Source: Paraglaciecola sp. T6c | GTDB taxonomy: Bacteria > Pseudomonadota > Gammaproteobacteria > Enterobacterales > Alteromonadaceae | NCBI RefSeq assembly: GCF_000014225.1 | Contig: NC_008228.1 | Coordinates: 558,001-622,000 of the forward strand | DNA length: 64,000 nt | Reading direction: 5' to 3' | Shown: in pieces, positions 1 to 9,294 of the stretch | Layout: every line of letters starts with the position of its first letter | Position numbering within the stretch: the first letter of the stretch is position 1 | The notes under the pieces: model-generated | Databases searched by the model: none | What the model saw: the letters and a program-made list of their open reading frames with translations, nothing else | What the model was told of the DNA's origin: nothing | Program-made: the position numbers and the translations under genes

Positions 1-116
1 GCAGTATTTAACAGTGCGGTCATTTCCATGCTTAATGCGAACATGGGCAGGGTAATGCCTGGAATAAAAAGTGCGATAGCCATGATGTTCAGGGCGAATG
101 ATAGGTGCTTTTTCAA
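1..116 (-). CDS. PqiA-like membrane protein, N-terminal fragment (runs off left edge)
   Basis: Only about 38 codons are in the window. They start at a TTG (116) that follows the upstream gene's stop by 21 bases, with an ACGAGA Shine-Dalgarno-like stretch before it. The visible peptide begins LKKHLSFALNIMAIALFIPG and continues as a hydrophobic segment ending in LPMF. It resembles the first membrane span of short PqiA-family (paraquat-inducible protein A-like) inner-membrane proteins known from Alteromonadales. It is the third gene of a leftward operon with a porin and a PstS-like protein, so an envelope role is likely. The family call rests on a short stretch and is tentative. Confidence 0.42.
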   Translation of the reverse strand, partial: MKKHLSFALNIMAIALFIPGITLPMFALSMEMTALLNT

Positions 117-137
117 AAAATCGTCTCGTATGTAGCG

Positions 138-566
138 CTACTCTTCGAAACGATAAACGACTTTTAACGAATCATCCACCTCTGATTCTAGAACATACCC
201 AATCGCTTTATCTGAGCGACGAAGCTCATCAAGCATTTCATCATTTGAAGGAAAATTACTCGGTGGACTTGCGCGGCCTGAGAACAGAAGGCGAGCCCAA
301 TAAGCATTAATCTTCTCTTCACTTTTATTGACTAATAATTGATAAAACTGCTGCTTTTCATTACTGCCAGTAGTGCGATCTAACGGTTTTGCTACTACAC
401 CATTTGGGAAGGTATTATATCGACCCATGTAGATATCAATGACCTGCGTTTTACTCAACGAATCAAGGGTATTACCTTTCCCGACTACAACCACCAAGGC
501 GAGGCTTGAGTGAGAAACGACAATCAGTGCAACAATACTAAAAAAACGAGTGATGAGAGGACCCAT
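138..566 (-). CDS. PstS-like phosphate-type periplasmic binding protein (short)
   Basis: A 142-residue protein with an N-terminal signal peptide (hydrophobic segment about 6-24, then VVVVGKGN). It shows the compact fold signature of small PstS-like proteins: LSKTQVIDIYMGRYNTFPNG near residues 37-56, an FY..L-type helix, and an AIGYVLESEV segment near the C terminus. Full-length PstS is more than twice as long. These short versions usually occur without pstCAB, as here, and next to sensory or envelope genes. The ATG lies one base after the stop of the upstream porin gene, so the two are translationally coupled. The bound ligand cannot be read from sequence and may not be phosphate. Confidence 0.6.
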   Translation of the reverse strand: MGPLITRFFSIVALIVVSHSSLALVVVVGKGNTLDSLSKTQVIDIYMGRYNTFPNGVVAKPLDRTTGSNEKQQFYQLLVNKSEEKINAYWARLLFSGRASPPSNFPSNDEMLDELRRSDKAIGYVLESEVDDSLKVVYRFEE

Positions 567-567
567 G

Positions 568-1836
568 CTAAAATACCCAATTCAGGTTAAGGCTCGTCAC
601 TGTGACGCTCTCCCCCGAATCTGGTTGAACGTTAACTTTCCATATGCCGAACCCATCGTCAGCAATAACGCTGTAATCCATCTGAAATTTCGCAATTAAG
701 GACGCTGATAGTTGCCATTTTGTACCTAAGCTAAACGTATGTTGTTTGGTTCTATTCTGATTAAATAAGTTCGTTATGCTAGGACCAAATGACTGGATGG
801 TTGCCACGACTTCGGCAGGAGCAAATGGGGATATTTCACCTACACCGTCATCCACATTATCTTTTGTTGGCTCGATGGCGGACACGGTCACGAAATAAGT
901 AATACCCTCAGGTTGATACCCTATACTGAGATAACCAGAGACAGAATCTCGCTCTAATTCCCAGTCAGATTTAATGAATCCTAATTCAGTTTGCACTAAC
1001 CATAAGTCGTTATCATATTGATATCCAAGACCGAAAAATTGTTGATCTTTGCTTTCGAAACTTACTCTATCAAGTAATTCAGGGCCGCCTGGCCAAACGC
1101 TTGGTGGAAACAGCGCGATTGCGGCATCGAAAGCGCTCAAATCTGCGCTAAAGTTGTCTACTTCTGCACTTAGATATGAAGCTCTTAGCTGCCAATTATC
1201 TTGCTGATAAGAAACTGAAGTGGTTAACACATCAGTAAAATCGATATCATATGCTCGTCCCGTAGTAGCAATACGGGCATCAGACTCACCAAATCCAGCT
1301 TTTAGCTGTAAAAAGCCATTTCCTAGGGAGTGCTTATAGGCGATATCAGCCCCTTCAAACTGAGATACGGATGTGACCTTGCTATAGAACTCAGCAGGTG
1401 GGCGTGCCCAGAGGTAAGCATATCCCACTGATTTATATTCAGATAAAAAGTAAATGTCGGTGTTCATTCGACCTGCACGAAACTCCCAGCGACTGTCTAA
1501 CTTGTATCGTAAGAAGGCCACATCAATATAATTGAGTACAGAAGAATCTTGTTTGTCTCTATAGACCGCTTGCACAATCGCATCCCATTGGGGGGTGAAG
1601 CTAATATTCGCTTGGGCACCTATTAGCGAATCTGGTGCGAACGAAAAACCGCTACGGGCTGGTGTTTTAAAATTGGTATGGAATCCCAAATCATCACTGT
1701 CATTATAAATAGCTCCCAAAGTGGCGAAGCCATTGAATTTAATCATGTCACTTTCAGCGAGTGCCATATCTATACTGACTATGCTGAGTAGTAAGTACGT
1801 AAACGTGCTTCGAGCTAGTGTAGTGTAGTTAGGCAT
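568..1836 (-). CDS. Outer-membrane beta-barrel porin-like protein
   Basis: A 422-residue protein with a signal peptide (cleavage probably after ALA near residue 27). A long series of alternating amphipathic strands rich in aromatic residues follows, and it ends in the outer-membrane terminal strand signature LNLNWVF with a C-terminal Phe. Turns are rich in Asp, Asn and Gly. It is the first gene of the operon with the PstS-like protein and the PqiA-like fragment. I do not recognise a specific porin family. The same organisation (barrel plus short PstS-like protein) recurs in marine gammaproteobacteria, so a joint role in taking up or sensing a small solute is a reasonable inference only. Confidence 0.6.
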   Translation of the reverse strand: MPNYTTLARSTFTYLLLSIVSIDMALAESDMIKFNGFATLGAIYNDSDDLGFHTNFKTPARSGFSFAPDSLIGAQANISFTPQWDAIVQAVYRDKQDSSVLNYIDVAFLRYKLDSRWEFRAGRMNTDIYFLSEYKSVGYAYLWARPPAEFYSKVTSVSQFEGADIAYKHSLGNGFLQLKAGFGESDARIATTGRAYDIDFTDVLTTSVSYQQDNWQLRASYLSAEVDNFSADLSAFDAAIALFPPSVWPGGPELLDRVSFESKDQQFFGLGYQYDNDLWLVQTELGFIKSDWELERDSVSGYLSIGYQPEGITYFVTVSAIEPTKDNVDDGVGEISPFAPAEVVATIQSFGPSITNLFNQNRTKQHTFSLGTKWQLSASLIAKFQMDYSVIADDGFGIWKVNVQPDSGESVTVTSLNLNWVF

Positions 1837-2063
1837 GGTTAATAATGTTCTCTAAATTCAGGGTGGCCGTAATAGGCTTGATGCCAAAGCTTCAAATAAC
1901 ATGATTACATAGTAGTCTGGCGAATCATCTAGGTAATTTGTCTTAGTGATAACAAAATGACCAGTGGATATACCTATTTGCAGCGTGTTAGACCGTTAGT
2001 ATAGCGGGCAATAACGTGTTTTAGGTATTAAAAAAAATACTAAATAATGCACTTCAATACCCA

Positions 2064-2690
2064 TTGCCGCGATTTGCGAGCTACAGTTACATCCTGAGTA
2101 TTTTTGATAGAGTCACTCCATTGCGAATCATCATTTGTTTTATAGCCATTGTTTATGCCTCACAGGGGGCCGCCACAGAATTGAATTGGCAGCAAACATT
2201 GCAATGGTTAAAGCAAACCTTACCGCAAAGTGCAGAATTAGACTTCGATAAAAAAAGCATCAAATTCGATGGGTGTCATCAACGTGATTATCAACTCACA
2301 TTCCATCAAGAACTTGGTGAGGGTATTTCTATTGATACTCAAATTGGATATGTGAAAGGTGAACTGAGTTGGGGCGCTCACAATCAAAAAACAACCACTC
2401 GTCAATGGGCCATTTTACCCCGTTATCGTTTGAATCATCGCGTGAGTTTAGGCTTAGGATACGTTCGCCAGATGGACACCAACCTTGAAACCTCTCAAGG
2501 TGCTGATATTCAACTTCCTGCGAGCAATCAATGGTTATTGAGCTCGCGCTTTATGTTGGACTCTGAGAAACAGTACGTAGAAGTTGCTGTATCCCGAGCC
2601 CTTTGGCAAGCAAACGATGCTAGTCAGGCGTGGGCAGGTCAAGGGCGAGCAGACAAACAGATTAATTTGGTATACGTCGCGAACTTCTAG
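2064..2690 (+). CDS. Hypothetical exported protein, possibly outer-membrane
   Basis: Unrecognised 208-residue protein. The TTG start at 2064 is uncertain: the frame has other TTG/CTG codons, and a TTG near 2121 would put the hydrophobic segment (RIIICFIAIVYASQG) directly at the N terminus as a signal peptide ending before ATELNW. The mature part has an early helical stretch (LQWLKQTL), one Cys, and then alternating strands such as ISIDTQIGYVKGELSWG and VSLGLGYVRQM. It ends INLVYVANF with a terminal Phe, consistent with a small beta-barrel or a barrel-like periplasmic protein. It stands alone between the porin operon and purU, so context gives no function. Confidence 0.5.
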   Translation: MPRFASYSYILSIFDRVTPLRIIICFIAIVYASQGAATELNWQQTLQWLKQTLPQSAELDFDKKSIKFDGCHQRDYQLTFHQELGEGISIDTQIGYVKGELSWGAHNQKTTTRQWAILPRYRLNHRVSLGLGYVRQMDTNLETSQGADIQLPASNQWLLSSRFMLDSEKQYVEVAVSRALWQANDASQAWAGQGRADKQINLVYVANF

Positions 2691-2732
2691 CGTACTTTTA
2701 GCGAATGACCGCCTGACAGCGTTACTGTTAAC

Positions 2733-3587
2733 TTAAGCAAATACCACGGTTTTCGAATGATGAATAATCACTCTGTCTTCCAAATGATAGCGAACGCCAT
2801 TCGCTAACGCTGTTTTTTCACAATTCTTGCCTTTACGCACCATATCTTGCGCTGAATCACTATGACTAATCCGCATTACTTCCTGCTCGATGATAGGGCC
2901 TTCATCTAAGTCACTTGTTACATAATGGCACGTAGCACCAATCAGCTTTACCCCCCTGTCATAGGCTTGTTGATAAGGTTTTGCACCGGCAAACGATGGT
3001 AAGAAACTGTGATGAATATTAATCGCTCGCCCGGCTAACTCTTTGCACAAAGCGTCAGGTAGAATTTGCATAAAGCGCGCAAGGACCGTCAAATCAATAT
3101 CGTATTGTTTAATCAATTGACTGATTTGAGCGAATGCCGCTTCTTTACCGAGTGATTTAAAATCTATCCAATGAAAAGGGATGCTATGCCAGTCAGCAAA
3201 TTGTTTCATCTGCGGGTGGTTGGCAATAATGCAGGGGATTTCACAGTTAAGCTCTTTACTGTGCCAGCGGTGTAACAAATCCATTAAGCAGTGGGATTCA
3301 TGACTGGCCAGTAGTGCCATTCTTGGTTTCTTACTCGAATCTACTAATTTCCAATTCATTGAGTATTTTTCTGCAATCGGAGCGAAACCCAAGCGGATCT
3401 GTTCAATATCCATGGTTAATGAGTCAGTAGAAATCTCATGACGCATAAAAAAGCGCCCTGTTTGCAAATCAGTATGATGACTTGCTTCAACGATTGTCGC
3501 GTTATGTTGGGCTAAAAATTGGCTCACGCTAGCGACAAGGCCAACTTGATCTGGACAATCGATGACCAGTCTTAATGTTTGTTCCAT
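2733..3587 (-). CDS. purU: Formyltetrahydrofolate deformylase PurU
   Basis: Hydrolyses 10-formyl-tetrahydrofolate to formate and tetrahydrofolate, feeding formate to PurT-type purine synthesis and balancing one-carbon pools in the cytoplasm. The 284-residue length is normal. An N-terminal ACT domain (about 1-80, beginning LRLVIDCPDQVGLVASVS) is followed by a formyltransferase-fold domain. The catalytic triad is visible: N190 and H192 in INIHHSFLPSF, and D228 in LDEGPII. The ATG is followed at once by the ACT strand, so the start is secure. Single gene, with a perfect inverted repeat upstream between it and thpR. Confidence 0.93.
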   Translation of the reverse strand: MEQTLRLVIDCPDQVGLVASVSQFLAQHNATIVEASHHTDLQTGRFFMRHEISTDSLTMDIEQIRLGFAPIAEKYSMNWKLVDSSKKPRMALLASHESHCLMDLLHRWHSKELNCEIPCIIANHPQMKQFADWHSIPFHWIDFKSLGKEAAFAQISQLIKQYDIDLTVLARFMQILPDALCKELAGRAINIHHSFLPSFAGAKPYQQAYDRGVKLIGATCHYVTSDLDEGPIIEQEVMRISHSDSAQDMVRKGKNCEKTALANGVRYHLEDRVIIHHSKTVVFA

Positions 3588-3620
3588 GGGGAAATCATCA
3601 CTTCAAAAATTTGCACCTGT

Positions 3621-3647
3621 TTTACCTTGCTAGCGAAGCAAGGTAAA
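3621..3647. terminator. Perfect 11-bp inverted repeat between thpR and purU
   Basis: TTTACCTTGCT pairs with AGCAAGGTAAA around a 5-nt loop. It lies 43 bp after the thpR stop, read leftward. No clean U-tract follows on either strand, so it may be a weak terminator or a processing/stability hairpin. Confidence 0.4.
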
Positions 3648-3690
3648 TAGCGAATCGTTATGGATTAGCTCAAATTGTATTATTTTGTGC

Positions 3691-4221
3691 TCAAAAGGAG
3701 AAACGAGGTGAAAACGGCCAGGTTAGTATTGGCCGGTAGGTGACGCCATGTGCACTTGAAGCCGATTCATATAAGGTCAGTTCGGTTGCTTGAAATGCAA
3801 AATTAGGCTCTATTAACGCAGCCGGTGGATTTTCACTGCATTTTCTAGCCAATGTTAAATGAGATATATAATCGCGCTTTTGCATGGTAATGCCACACGC
3901 TGGTGACGCTTTTTGTAGTAATGCCACCAAATCGAGTTGTTCTTTTGAAACTTGAGTGTTACCCAGCCACAACGCTTTGGGTTTCGACCAATAGCCAACA
4001 TAATCCAAAGTGAGTAAAAAGCATTGGGTATTTAAGTGCGCATCAATATACTGACTGAGAGAGTCAAGTTGCGATTCGTTTATATTACCTAAAAAGGCCA
4101 AGGTAATGTGAAAATTACTCGCTTTGACTGGACTATAAAATTGCGGGAATGCTTTATCGCGCCAAGTTTCTATGGCTAACTTAGTGGTGCCAGGTGGGGT
4201 AAGAGCGAAAAAAGCGCGCAT
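3691..4221 (-). CDS. thpR: RNA 2',3'-cyclic phosphodiesterase ThpR (LigT family)
   Basis: 2H-phosphoesterase superfamily enzyme that opens 2',3'-cyclic phosphates on RNA ends. The 176-residue protein carries both hallmark motifs: HITLAFLG (H38) and HLTLAR (H121), with normal spacing. The frame stays open upstream to 4371, but the ATG at 4221 is preceded by AGGAG at good spacing, and homologues begin with RAFFAL-like residues, so I chose this start. The gene is divergent from hrpB with about 100 bp between starts. In E. coli the same pair (thpR and hrpB) is adjacent and divergent, which supports both calls. Confidence 0.9.
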   Translation of the reverse strand: MRAFFALTPPGTTKLAIETWRDKAFPQFYSPVKASNFHITLAFLGNINESQLDSLSQYIDAHLNTQCFLLTLDYVGYWSKPKALWLGNTQVSKEQLDLVALLQKASPACGITMQKRDYISHLTLARKCSENPPAALIEPNFAFQATELTLYESASSAHGVTYRPILTWPFSPRFSF

Positions 4222-4322
4222 AGGATACTCCTGAAAACTTCTGCAATGAAAATCACCACAGGATACACTAAGCGAAGGCGCTAGTGCTCGGCCTATCCCG
4301 TTAATTTGCATGAGATACCGCT

Positions 4323-6803
4323 TTGTTTTCAGTGAACACACAATTACCCGTCGAAGATACCCTACCGGCACTGCACGATGGCCTGAACAACAATGATGTC
4401 ATACTGGTTGCCCCGCCAGGCGCAGGCAAGTCAACCCGTGTGCCATTAGCTTTATTGCAGCACAGTACGTTTGCCACACGAAAAATCATTATGTTGCAAC
4501 CAAGGCGTATTGCCGCACGAAATATCGCCCACTATCTAGCCAAGCAACTGGGGGAGGAAGTAGGGCAAACAGTAGGATATCGTATACGTGGTGATAGCCG
4601 TGTTAGCAAGGCGACCCGTCTCGAGATTGTTACTGAGGGCATACTGACCCGCATGTTGCAAAATGACCCAGAATTATCGAGCGTGAGTCTGGTTATTTTC
4701 GACGAGTTTCATGAGCGCAGCATGCACGCCGACTTTTCGTTGGCATTGTGCCTAGAAGTGAAAGACGCCTTACGCGACGACTTGCGCTTATTGGTGATGT
4801 CAGCCACCTTGGACGTTTCAAGCTTAGAAAAACTGTTGCCTAACGCTGATTCTATCGCTTGTGAGGGGAGAGGTTACCCTATTGAAACCTACTACCGGCC
4901 AGATGCCACTGCGGGCTCTATTGTAGATAAAACAGCACGTTTGACGTTATTCGCAGCCGCAGAGCATCAAGGAGACATATTGGTCTTTTTACCCGGCCAA
5001 GCTGAAATTCGTCGTTGTGAAAAAATACTTGCCCAATCACTTTCCAAAGGCTGCCAAATACATTGTTTGTTCTCTCAACAAACCTTAGCGGCTCAAGAAG
5101 CTGCGTTGCTACCCGACCCCCAAGGGCGACGTAAAATCATACTCGCTACCAATATTGCTGAAACCAGCCTAACCATTGAAGGTGTGAGTGTTGTGGTTGA
5201 TAGCGGTATGCAAAAAGGCGCGATTTACCAGCTAAATAAAGGGCTTACTCAGTTGCGCAGTCAGATGATTTCAAAAGCATCAGCTATTCAGCGCGCTGGC
5301 CGTGCAGGGCGTTTAGGACCGGGAGTGTGTTATAGATTGTGGAGCAAAGAGCAACACCAACGTTTAGCTGAACACGGCCAAGCCGAGATCCTCACTAGCG
5401 ACATATCTCCTTTCTTACTTGAAGCCTGCGTTTGGGGGGCGCAAATTTCTGAGTTTGCGCTTATTGATATGCCAAGTGATGCACAAATTGCTCAAGCTCA
5501 CAGCGTGTTAATGGGCTTGCAAATCATCGATGCTAATTTTCAGGTTACTCCTCATGGCAAAGAGGTTCACTCGCTTGGCAGCCAAGCGCATATTGCGACT
5601 ATGTTACTCAAGAGCAGCGAGCTCAGTGCAGGGCATCGAAGTTTAGCCTGCGCTTTGGCGGCGCTGTTAGAAGATAAGGATCCGCTTGGGGCTCAAGCTG
5701 GCAGCCTTTGTTACGATCGACTGACCCTATTACAGCAACATAAAAGTCACCCTTTGTGGCGAGCCATTCGCCAGTGGCATAAAAAACTAGCATGTGATGT
5801 CACTCATTGGCCTTTAGAAGATACAGGTGTACTACTTGGCTTTGCTTTCCCACACTGGATTGCTAAAGCAAGTGACTCAGGTCGCTACGGGCTTGTTGAT
5901 GGGACGGGGGCTCAGCTCAGTGAACATGACTCGCTAATGGGCCAATCATGGTTAGCGGTAGGGCAGATGATGCTCACCAATAGTGCGCAAAGCAACGCTA
6001 AAATCATGCTAGCAGAGCCTCTTAGTCGACAGCAAATAGACAAATATTTCAATCATCTTATCGACTCTGAAACGCGCTGCGAGTGGGATAGCTCTCGCTC
6101 GGCCATCGTAACTCAATCTGTGCAGCGATTGGGCCGAATTGTGCTTAAGAAAATGCCCAGCGCTAAGCCGAGCGTTGAGCAAATAACTGCTTTATGGCAT
6201 AAGCAAATTAAAGAGCGGGGCGTGATGAGCCTGCCTTTTAACGACGCCGCATTGCAACTTATCTATCGTTTACGGATGGCTAAAGAGTACTTAACCGATG
6301 GGCAATGGCCGGATGTCAGTGAGTTTGGGCTATTAAGCAATCTTCATCACTGGCTAATGCCATATTTGCATGATGTGTTGAGTTGGCAACAACTGTCGAA
6401 ATTAGACTTTTATTCGTTATTATTTAATCAACTAGATTACGCCTCGCAGCAGGCACTCAATCAGTTATTTCCCACTAAAATAACCGTGCCAAGCACCAGT
6501 CGTATTAGCGTACAGTATGATGATGTAGGTGGAGCGTCTCTATCTGTCAGGATGCAAGAAGTTTATGGTTTAGCGGACACCCCTAGTGTCGCTAGAGGTA
6601 AAGTGAAAATACAAATGATTTTGCTCTCACCGGCGGGTCGCCCACTGCAGCAGACCCAAGATCTAGCCGGTTTTTGGAAAGGCAGTTACAAAGAAGTACA
6701 AAAAGAAATGAAAGGTCGTTACCAAAAGCATTTTTGGCCTGACGATCCGGCTAATGCACAAGCTACCAGTAAGACAAAAAAGAAGATGAGCAATACCCAG
6801 TGA
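4323..6803 (+). CDS. hrpB: ATP-dependent DEAH-box helicase HrpB
   Basis: An 826-residue superfamily 2 helicase, usual length for HrpB. Walker A PPGAGKST lies at 31-38, motif II is DEFH at 127-130 (a DEAH-box variant typical of HrpB), motif III is SAT at 160-162, and motif VI is QRAGRAGR, followed by helicase-associated domains and the HrpB-specific C-terminal domain. The cellular substrate is not established for most HrpB proteins; RNA is assumed. The start is non-ATG: TTG at 4323 has a GAGA stretch 7 nt upstream, while a GTG at 4332 gives MNTQLPV, closer to homologues. Either is possible. Confidence 0.93.
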   Translation: MFSVNTQLPVEDTLPALHDGLNNNDVILVAPPGAGKSTRVPLALLQHSTFATRKIIMLQPRRIAARNIAHYLAKQLGEEVGQTVGYRIRGDSRVSKATRLEIVTEGILTRMLQNDPELSSVSLVIFDEFHERSMHADFSLALCLEVKDALRDDLRLLVMSATLDVSSLEKLLPNADSIACEGRGYPIETYYRPDATAGSIVDKTARLTLFAAAEHQGDILVFLPGQAEIRRCEKILAQSLSKGCQIHCLFSQQTLAAQEAALLPDPQGRRKIILATNIAETSLTIEGVSVVVDSGMQKGAIYQLNKGLTQLRSQMISKASAIQRAGRAGRLGPGVCYRLWSKEQHQRLAEHGQAEILTSDISPFLLEACVWGAQISEFALIDMPSDAQIAQAHSVLMGLQIIDANFQVTPHGKEVHSLGSQAHIATMLLKSSELSAGHRSLACALAALLEDKDPLGAQAGSLCYDRLTLLQQHKSHPLWRAIRQWHKKLACDVTHWPLEDTGVLLGFAFPHWIAKASDSGRYGLVDGTGAQLSEHDSLMGQSWLAVGQMMLTNSAQSNAKIMLAEPLSRQQIDKYFNHLIDSETRCEWDSSRSAIVTQSVQRLGRIVLKKMPSAKPSVEQITALWHKQIKERGVMSLPFNDAALQLIYRLRMAKEYLTDGQWPDVSEFGLLSNLHHWLMPYLHDVLSWQQLSKLDFYSLLFNQLDYASQQALNQLFPTKITVPSTSRISVQYDDVGGASLSVRMQEVYGLADTPSVARGKVKIQMILLSPAGRPLQQTQDLAGFWKGSYKEVQKEMKGRYQKHFWPDDPANAQATSKTKKKMSNTQ

Positions 6804-6932
6804 ACTGCTAGGATATGCGCGAGCGAACCTCCCTCTTTTTCTCTTATCCATCAACAGATAAATACCATTGTTCATCTCAATAATACGGGATTTGAGTAAC
6901 GGTGCGATATTTAAGGTGATTTACAAAATATT

Positions 6933-9278
6933 ATGAAAAAAACCGCTAAAAATAAGTCTAAATCCAGCCAGTCAGGGGCATCATCCAAGCTCAGGCATTT
7001 ACACCCTTGGGCGTGGCTTAAGCGCAATTGGTGGCGCTTACTCATTATTTTGACCGCCGTTGTAGCTGCATACGGAGTGTATTTAGACGCACAAATTGTG
7101 AAGCAATTTAGTGGTAATAAATGGCAGGTGCCTGCTCAAATTTTTGCGCGCCCGATGCATTTTGAGCTTAAACAAGAGATAACGACTCAAGAGATAGTTG
7201 AGGAACTAGAACTACTTGGTTATCGCAAAGTACGCCACGCAGACGATACCGGAGAATATCAATTAAAGGCCTCAGGGGTACGTATTCAACGTCGTGCTTT
7301 TCATTTTCCTCATGGCAAAGAATCTGAAGTCGCACTGGACATAACACTGGCCAATGGCCGGGTTGCAAGCTTACGCAATTTAGATAATAACCAAGCCTTA
7401 AATGACGTTTACTTGGAGCCTTGGCTTGTGACTCGCCTAATGAGCAGTGGGCGAGAAGATCGCATGTTGGTCAATTTAGACGGCGTACCGCAGTCCCTTA
7501 TCAAGGCGTTGGTGTTGGTTGAAGATAAAGACTTTTACAAACATTATGGTATTGCACCGCTTTCTATATTACGCGCACTTATTGCCAATGTATCCGCAGG
7601 GCGAGCGGTTCAAGGCGGCAGCACTTTGACCCAGCAATTGGTTAAAAATCTGTTTTTAACCAATGAAAAGTCACTGGTACGCAAAGCTAAAGAAGCATTA
7701 ATGGCGTTGATTATCGACGCACGTTACAGCAAAGATGAAATTATCGAAGCGTATCTCAATGAAGTTTTTCTCGGTCAAAATGGCAACACAGGTGTACATG
7801 GTTTTGGTTTAGCCAGCTTGTTTTATTTCGACCGTCCGATTGCTGAATTAAACGTAGCGGAAATAGCGACCTTGGTTGGTATCATAAAAGGGCCGTCTTA
7901 TTACAATCCAAGACGTCATCCTGAGCGAGTCATTGAGCGTAGAAATTTGGTACTGCGTATCCTATTTGAAAACAACGAACTGCAAAGAAACGAATACGAA
8001 TACGCTATTAATCAACCTCTTAATTTGGCAACCGGGGCAAGTTTAACCTCTGGAAAGCACCCTGCCTTTATGAGCATGGTGCGCAGAGAATTAAAAACGG
8101 TTTTGTCGGACCCAAACATGCGAGAGTCTGGTCTGAAAGTCTTCACGACCTTGGACTCTGTGGCCCAGAGAAAAGCCGAACAAGCCCTAAAAGTGGGAGT
8201 GAAAGCCCAGCAAAAGCGTATGAAACTGACCGCTTTGCAAGCAGCTATGGTGGTAACGGATATTAAAAGCGGTGAAGTACGCTCCATCGTCGGTGACGTT
8301 AATCCGCAATTTCAAGGCTTTAATCGGGCACTCGACGCCAAAAGAGCTATCGGTTCACTGATAAAACCTGCCATTTACTTGACCGCATTAGAGCGTGCGG
8401 CGCAATATAATTTGGCGACTCCGTTAAAAGACGAACCCATTAGCTTAAAAAGTACCTATGGAAAAATGTGGGAGCCGAAAAACGCCGATAAAAAATTCCG
8501 CGGTCAAGTCAGTTTAGTGGAAGCGTTAACACAATCCTTGAATGTTCCAACGGTAAACTTGGGCATGGAAGTCGGGCTAGACGATATTGCTGCCACCGTG
8601 GAGCGTTTAGGCGTGAACGAGCCGATGGATATCTATCCAGCAATGACGTTAGGGGCGGTGAATTTATCTCCTATTCAAGTCAATCAGATGTATCAAACCA
8701 TCGCAAACAATGGGCGATTCATTCCTTTGCACGCGGTAACGGCCGTTTTATCTCCGAAGAACAAGCCATTATGGCGTTTTAGTGCAAGAGGGGAGCAGCG
8801 AGCAGATCATAAAGCCACTTACTTATTAAACTACGCACTACACAAAGTGACGCGTGAAGGGACGGCAAGACAGATAAAACAAACCTTCGGCGATATCAAT
8901 ATGGCAGGTAAAACCGGCACCACAGATGATTATCGTGACAGTTGGTTCAGCGGATTTGATAATAATATTTTAGTAACCAGTTGGATGGGGAAAGACAACA
9001 ACGAACCTATTAATTTGAGCGGTGCCAGTGGTGCTATGCAGTTATTTATTGGTTACCAGAAGCTGCAGCAACCTAAGTCATTCGTCAGGCGCTATCCTAA
9101 AGGGTTGGGTATTGCCCATTTTGAAGAGCAAAGCGGTGCGCTTAGCCGCCCAGGTTGTGCTAATACCATTAGTGTTCCGGCGATTTTGGACGCCCTTCCT
9201 CCTGTGCCAAAAACCTGTAACGGGGAAGTACGAGGCCCACTCAAGAAATCACTATGGGAAAGGCTGTTCGGTAACTAA
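6933..9278 (+). CDS. mrcB: Penicillin-binding protein 1B, bifunctional peptidoglycan synthase
   Basis: A class A PBP that polymerises and cross-links peptidoglycan in the periplasm. The 781-residue protein has a basic cytoplasmic tail (1-35) and one membrane helix (about 36-52). A UB2H-like region (about 70-150) is the docking site for an outer-membrane activator in E. coli PBP1B. The GT51 domain has catalytic E197 in VEDKDF and GGSTLTQQL at 228-236. The transpeptidase has S475-x-x-K478, S535-L-N537 and KTGT at 660-663. All catalytic motifs are intact. No LpoB-like activator gene is adjacent; the convergent neighbour is a TonB-like linker protein. Confidence 0.93.
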   Translation: MKKTAKNKSKSSQSGASSKLRHLHPWAWLKRNWWRLLIILTAVVAAYGVYLDAQIVKQFSGNKWQVPAQIFARPMHFELKQEITTQEIVEELELLGYRKVRHADDTGEYQLKASGVRIQRRAFHFPHGKESEVALDITLANGRVASLRNLDNNQALNDVYLEPWLVTRLMSSGREDRMLVNLDGVPQSLIKALVLVEDKDFYKHYGIAPLSILRALIANVSAGRAVQGGSTLTQQLVKNLFLTNEKSLVRKAKEALMALIIDARYSKDEIIEAYLNEVFLGQNGNTGVHGFGLASLFYFDRPIAELNVAEIATLVGIIKGPSYYNPRRHPERVIERRNLVLRILFENNELQRNEYEYAINQPLNLATGASLTSGKHPAFMSMVRRELKTVLSDPNMRESGLKVFTTLDSVAQRKAEQALKVGVKAQQKRMKLTALQAAMVVTDIKSGEVRSIVGDVNPQFQGFNRALDAKRAIGSLIKPAIYLTALERAAQYNLATPLKDEPISLKSTYGKMWEPKNADKKFRGQVSLVEALTQSLNVPTVNLGMEVGLDDIAATVERLGVNEPMDIYPAMTLGAVNLSPIQVNQMYQTIANNGRFIPLHAVTAVLSPKNKPLWRFSARGEQRADHKATYLLNYALHKVTREGTARQIKQTFGDINMAGKTGTTDDYRDSWFSGFDNNILVTSWMGKDNNEPINLSGASGAMQLFIGYQKLQQPKSFVRRYPKGLGIAHFEEQSGALSRPGCANTISVPAILDALPPVPKTCNGEVRGPLKKSLWERLFGN

Positions 9279-9294
9279 GCGTTGACCCGCAAGG

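Noticed and set aside
1837-2063. Possible Pho box upstream of the porin/PstS-like operon
   Set aside because: I looked for tandem CTGTCAT-like repeats because of the PstS-like gene and found none in either orientation.
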